From JAABYT01 sp041581935 (GTDB lineage: Bacteria > Pseudomonadota > Gammaproteobacteria > HK1): DNA of 24,566 nt. Position numbers and translations under genes: made by a program. Positions 24,261 through 24,566 of the stretch are shown in pieces (position 1 is the stretch's first letter; each line of letters begins with the position of its first letter). The notes under the pieces are model-generated. The model worked only from the letters and a program-made list of their open reading frames with translations. It searched no databases and had not been told where the DNA came from. The DNA lies in NCBI GenBank assembly GCA_041581935.1, contig JBFICP010000016.1, forward strand, positions 1 through 24,566, in the 5' to 3' direction.

Positions 24261-24566
24261 CTACGCTCCAAGCAAGAATGTCGCCAATCCGAGAATCGCA
24301 AATCCTGCGAGCATGAAAAACAACACCCCCATTTCCGCCCGTCGCAGCCCGTCAAATTTCCGCACGAGCTGTGAATTTGGAGTTGTCTCGAACTCGCGCT
24401 GCATGAGAAATCGAAAGTGTGCACGCCGCCGTTCGCTGTTCAGAAACCCCGGCCAGGGATTCCCTGCGCCAGCATACTGCTCGGGGAACTGACGTTCGAA
24501 TTCGCGGAGCAACCGACGGCCGTAGCGAACGGTCGCCAGGAGCAGTGCTCCACACATCGCCAGGAA
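24261..24566 (-). CDS. Small membrane protein of unknown function, 5' end at window edge
   Basis: At least 101 codons are open to the right edge of the window. A methionine at 24557 could be the start, but the residues around it (FLAMCGALLLATVRYG) look like the second half of a transmembrane helix, so the gene probably begins outside. A basic, charged middle part (RRLLREFERQFPEQYAG, then RRRAHFRFLMQREFE) follows. A second helix at the C-terminus (MGVLFFMLAGFAILGLATFL) completes a two-helix layout. It ends 11 bp before the CHASE2 cyclase start on the same strand, suggesting one operon. I do not recognise the family. Confidence 0.65.
   Translation of the reverse strand, partial: FLAMCGALLLATVRYGRRLLREFERQFPEQYAGAGNPWPGFLNSERRRAHFRFLMQREFETTPNSQLVRKFDGLRRAEMGVLFFMLAGFAILGLATFLLGA

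Overview
The window looks like a chromosomal segment of a GC-rich proteobacterium, most likely a gammaproteobacterium. The GC content (roughly 60% by eye) and strongly G/C-ending codons give many long antisense open frames. The YgiM/TIGR04211-type SH3 protein, the EmrA/EmrB-type efflux pair and the acyl-CoA dehydrogenase/thiolase genes fit that group. I cannot name the species. I see no tRNA, rRNA, CRISPR array, insertion sequence or phage gene. Both window ends cut a gene.

Layout. Positions 1-3522 hold a truncated GDYXXLXY-type protein, then an acyl-CoA dehydrogenase and a thiolase transcribed divergently from a 152-bp gap that contains a perfect 14-bp palindrome. Positions 3895-10013 hold two paralogous receiver-Ser/Thr kinase fusions, one on each strand. 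Between them lie three minus-strand genes: a PAS protein with a degenerate GGDEF domain, a Rieske oxygenase alpha subunit and a YgiM-like SH3 protein. They also enclose a 472-bp non-coding stretch with an 11-bp tandem repeat and abutting hairpins. Positions 10192-13569 encode a 1125-residue SAM-cyclase-ATPase-TPR protein. It meets head-on with a minus-strand cluster (13584-17501) of an EmrA-like adaptor, an EmrB/DHA2 transporter and a trans-sulfuration-type PLP enzyme.

Upstream of that cluster is a NaChBac/NavAb-type voltage-gated sodium channel gene, divergent from an alpha/beta hydrolase that lacks the usual serine nucleophile. A class II aldolase/adducin-type protein and a stand-alone cyclic-nucleotide-binding domain follow as a probable two-gene unit (19522-20675). 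The right end (20703-24566) is a minus-strand group: a small membrane protein (cut by the edge), a CHASE2-class III cyclase, and two predicted exported proteins of unknown function. The first exported protein is translationally coupled to the cyclase by an ATGA overlap.

Taken together the segment is unusually dense in signalling parts: two receiver-kinases with no histidine kinase beside them, two class III nucleotide cyclases of different architecture, one cyclic-nucleotide-binding protein, one likely c-di-GMP-binding GGDEF remnant and one ion channel, mixed with ordinary metabolic and efflux genes. Direct functional links between them are inference. The sequence itself shows only proximity, domain content and, for a few pairs, operon-like spacing.
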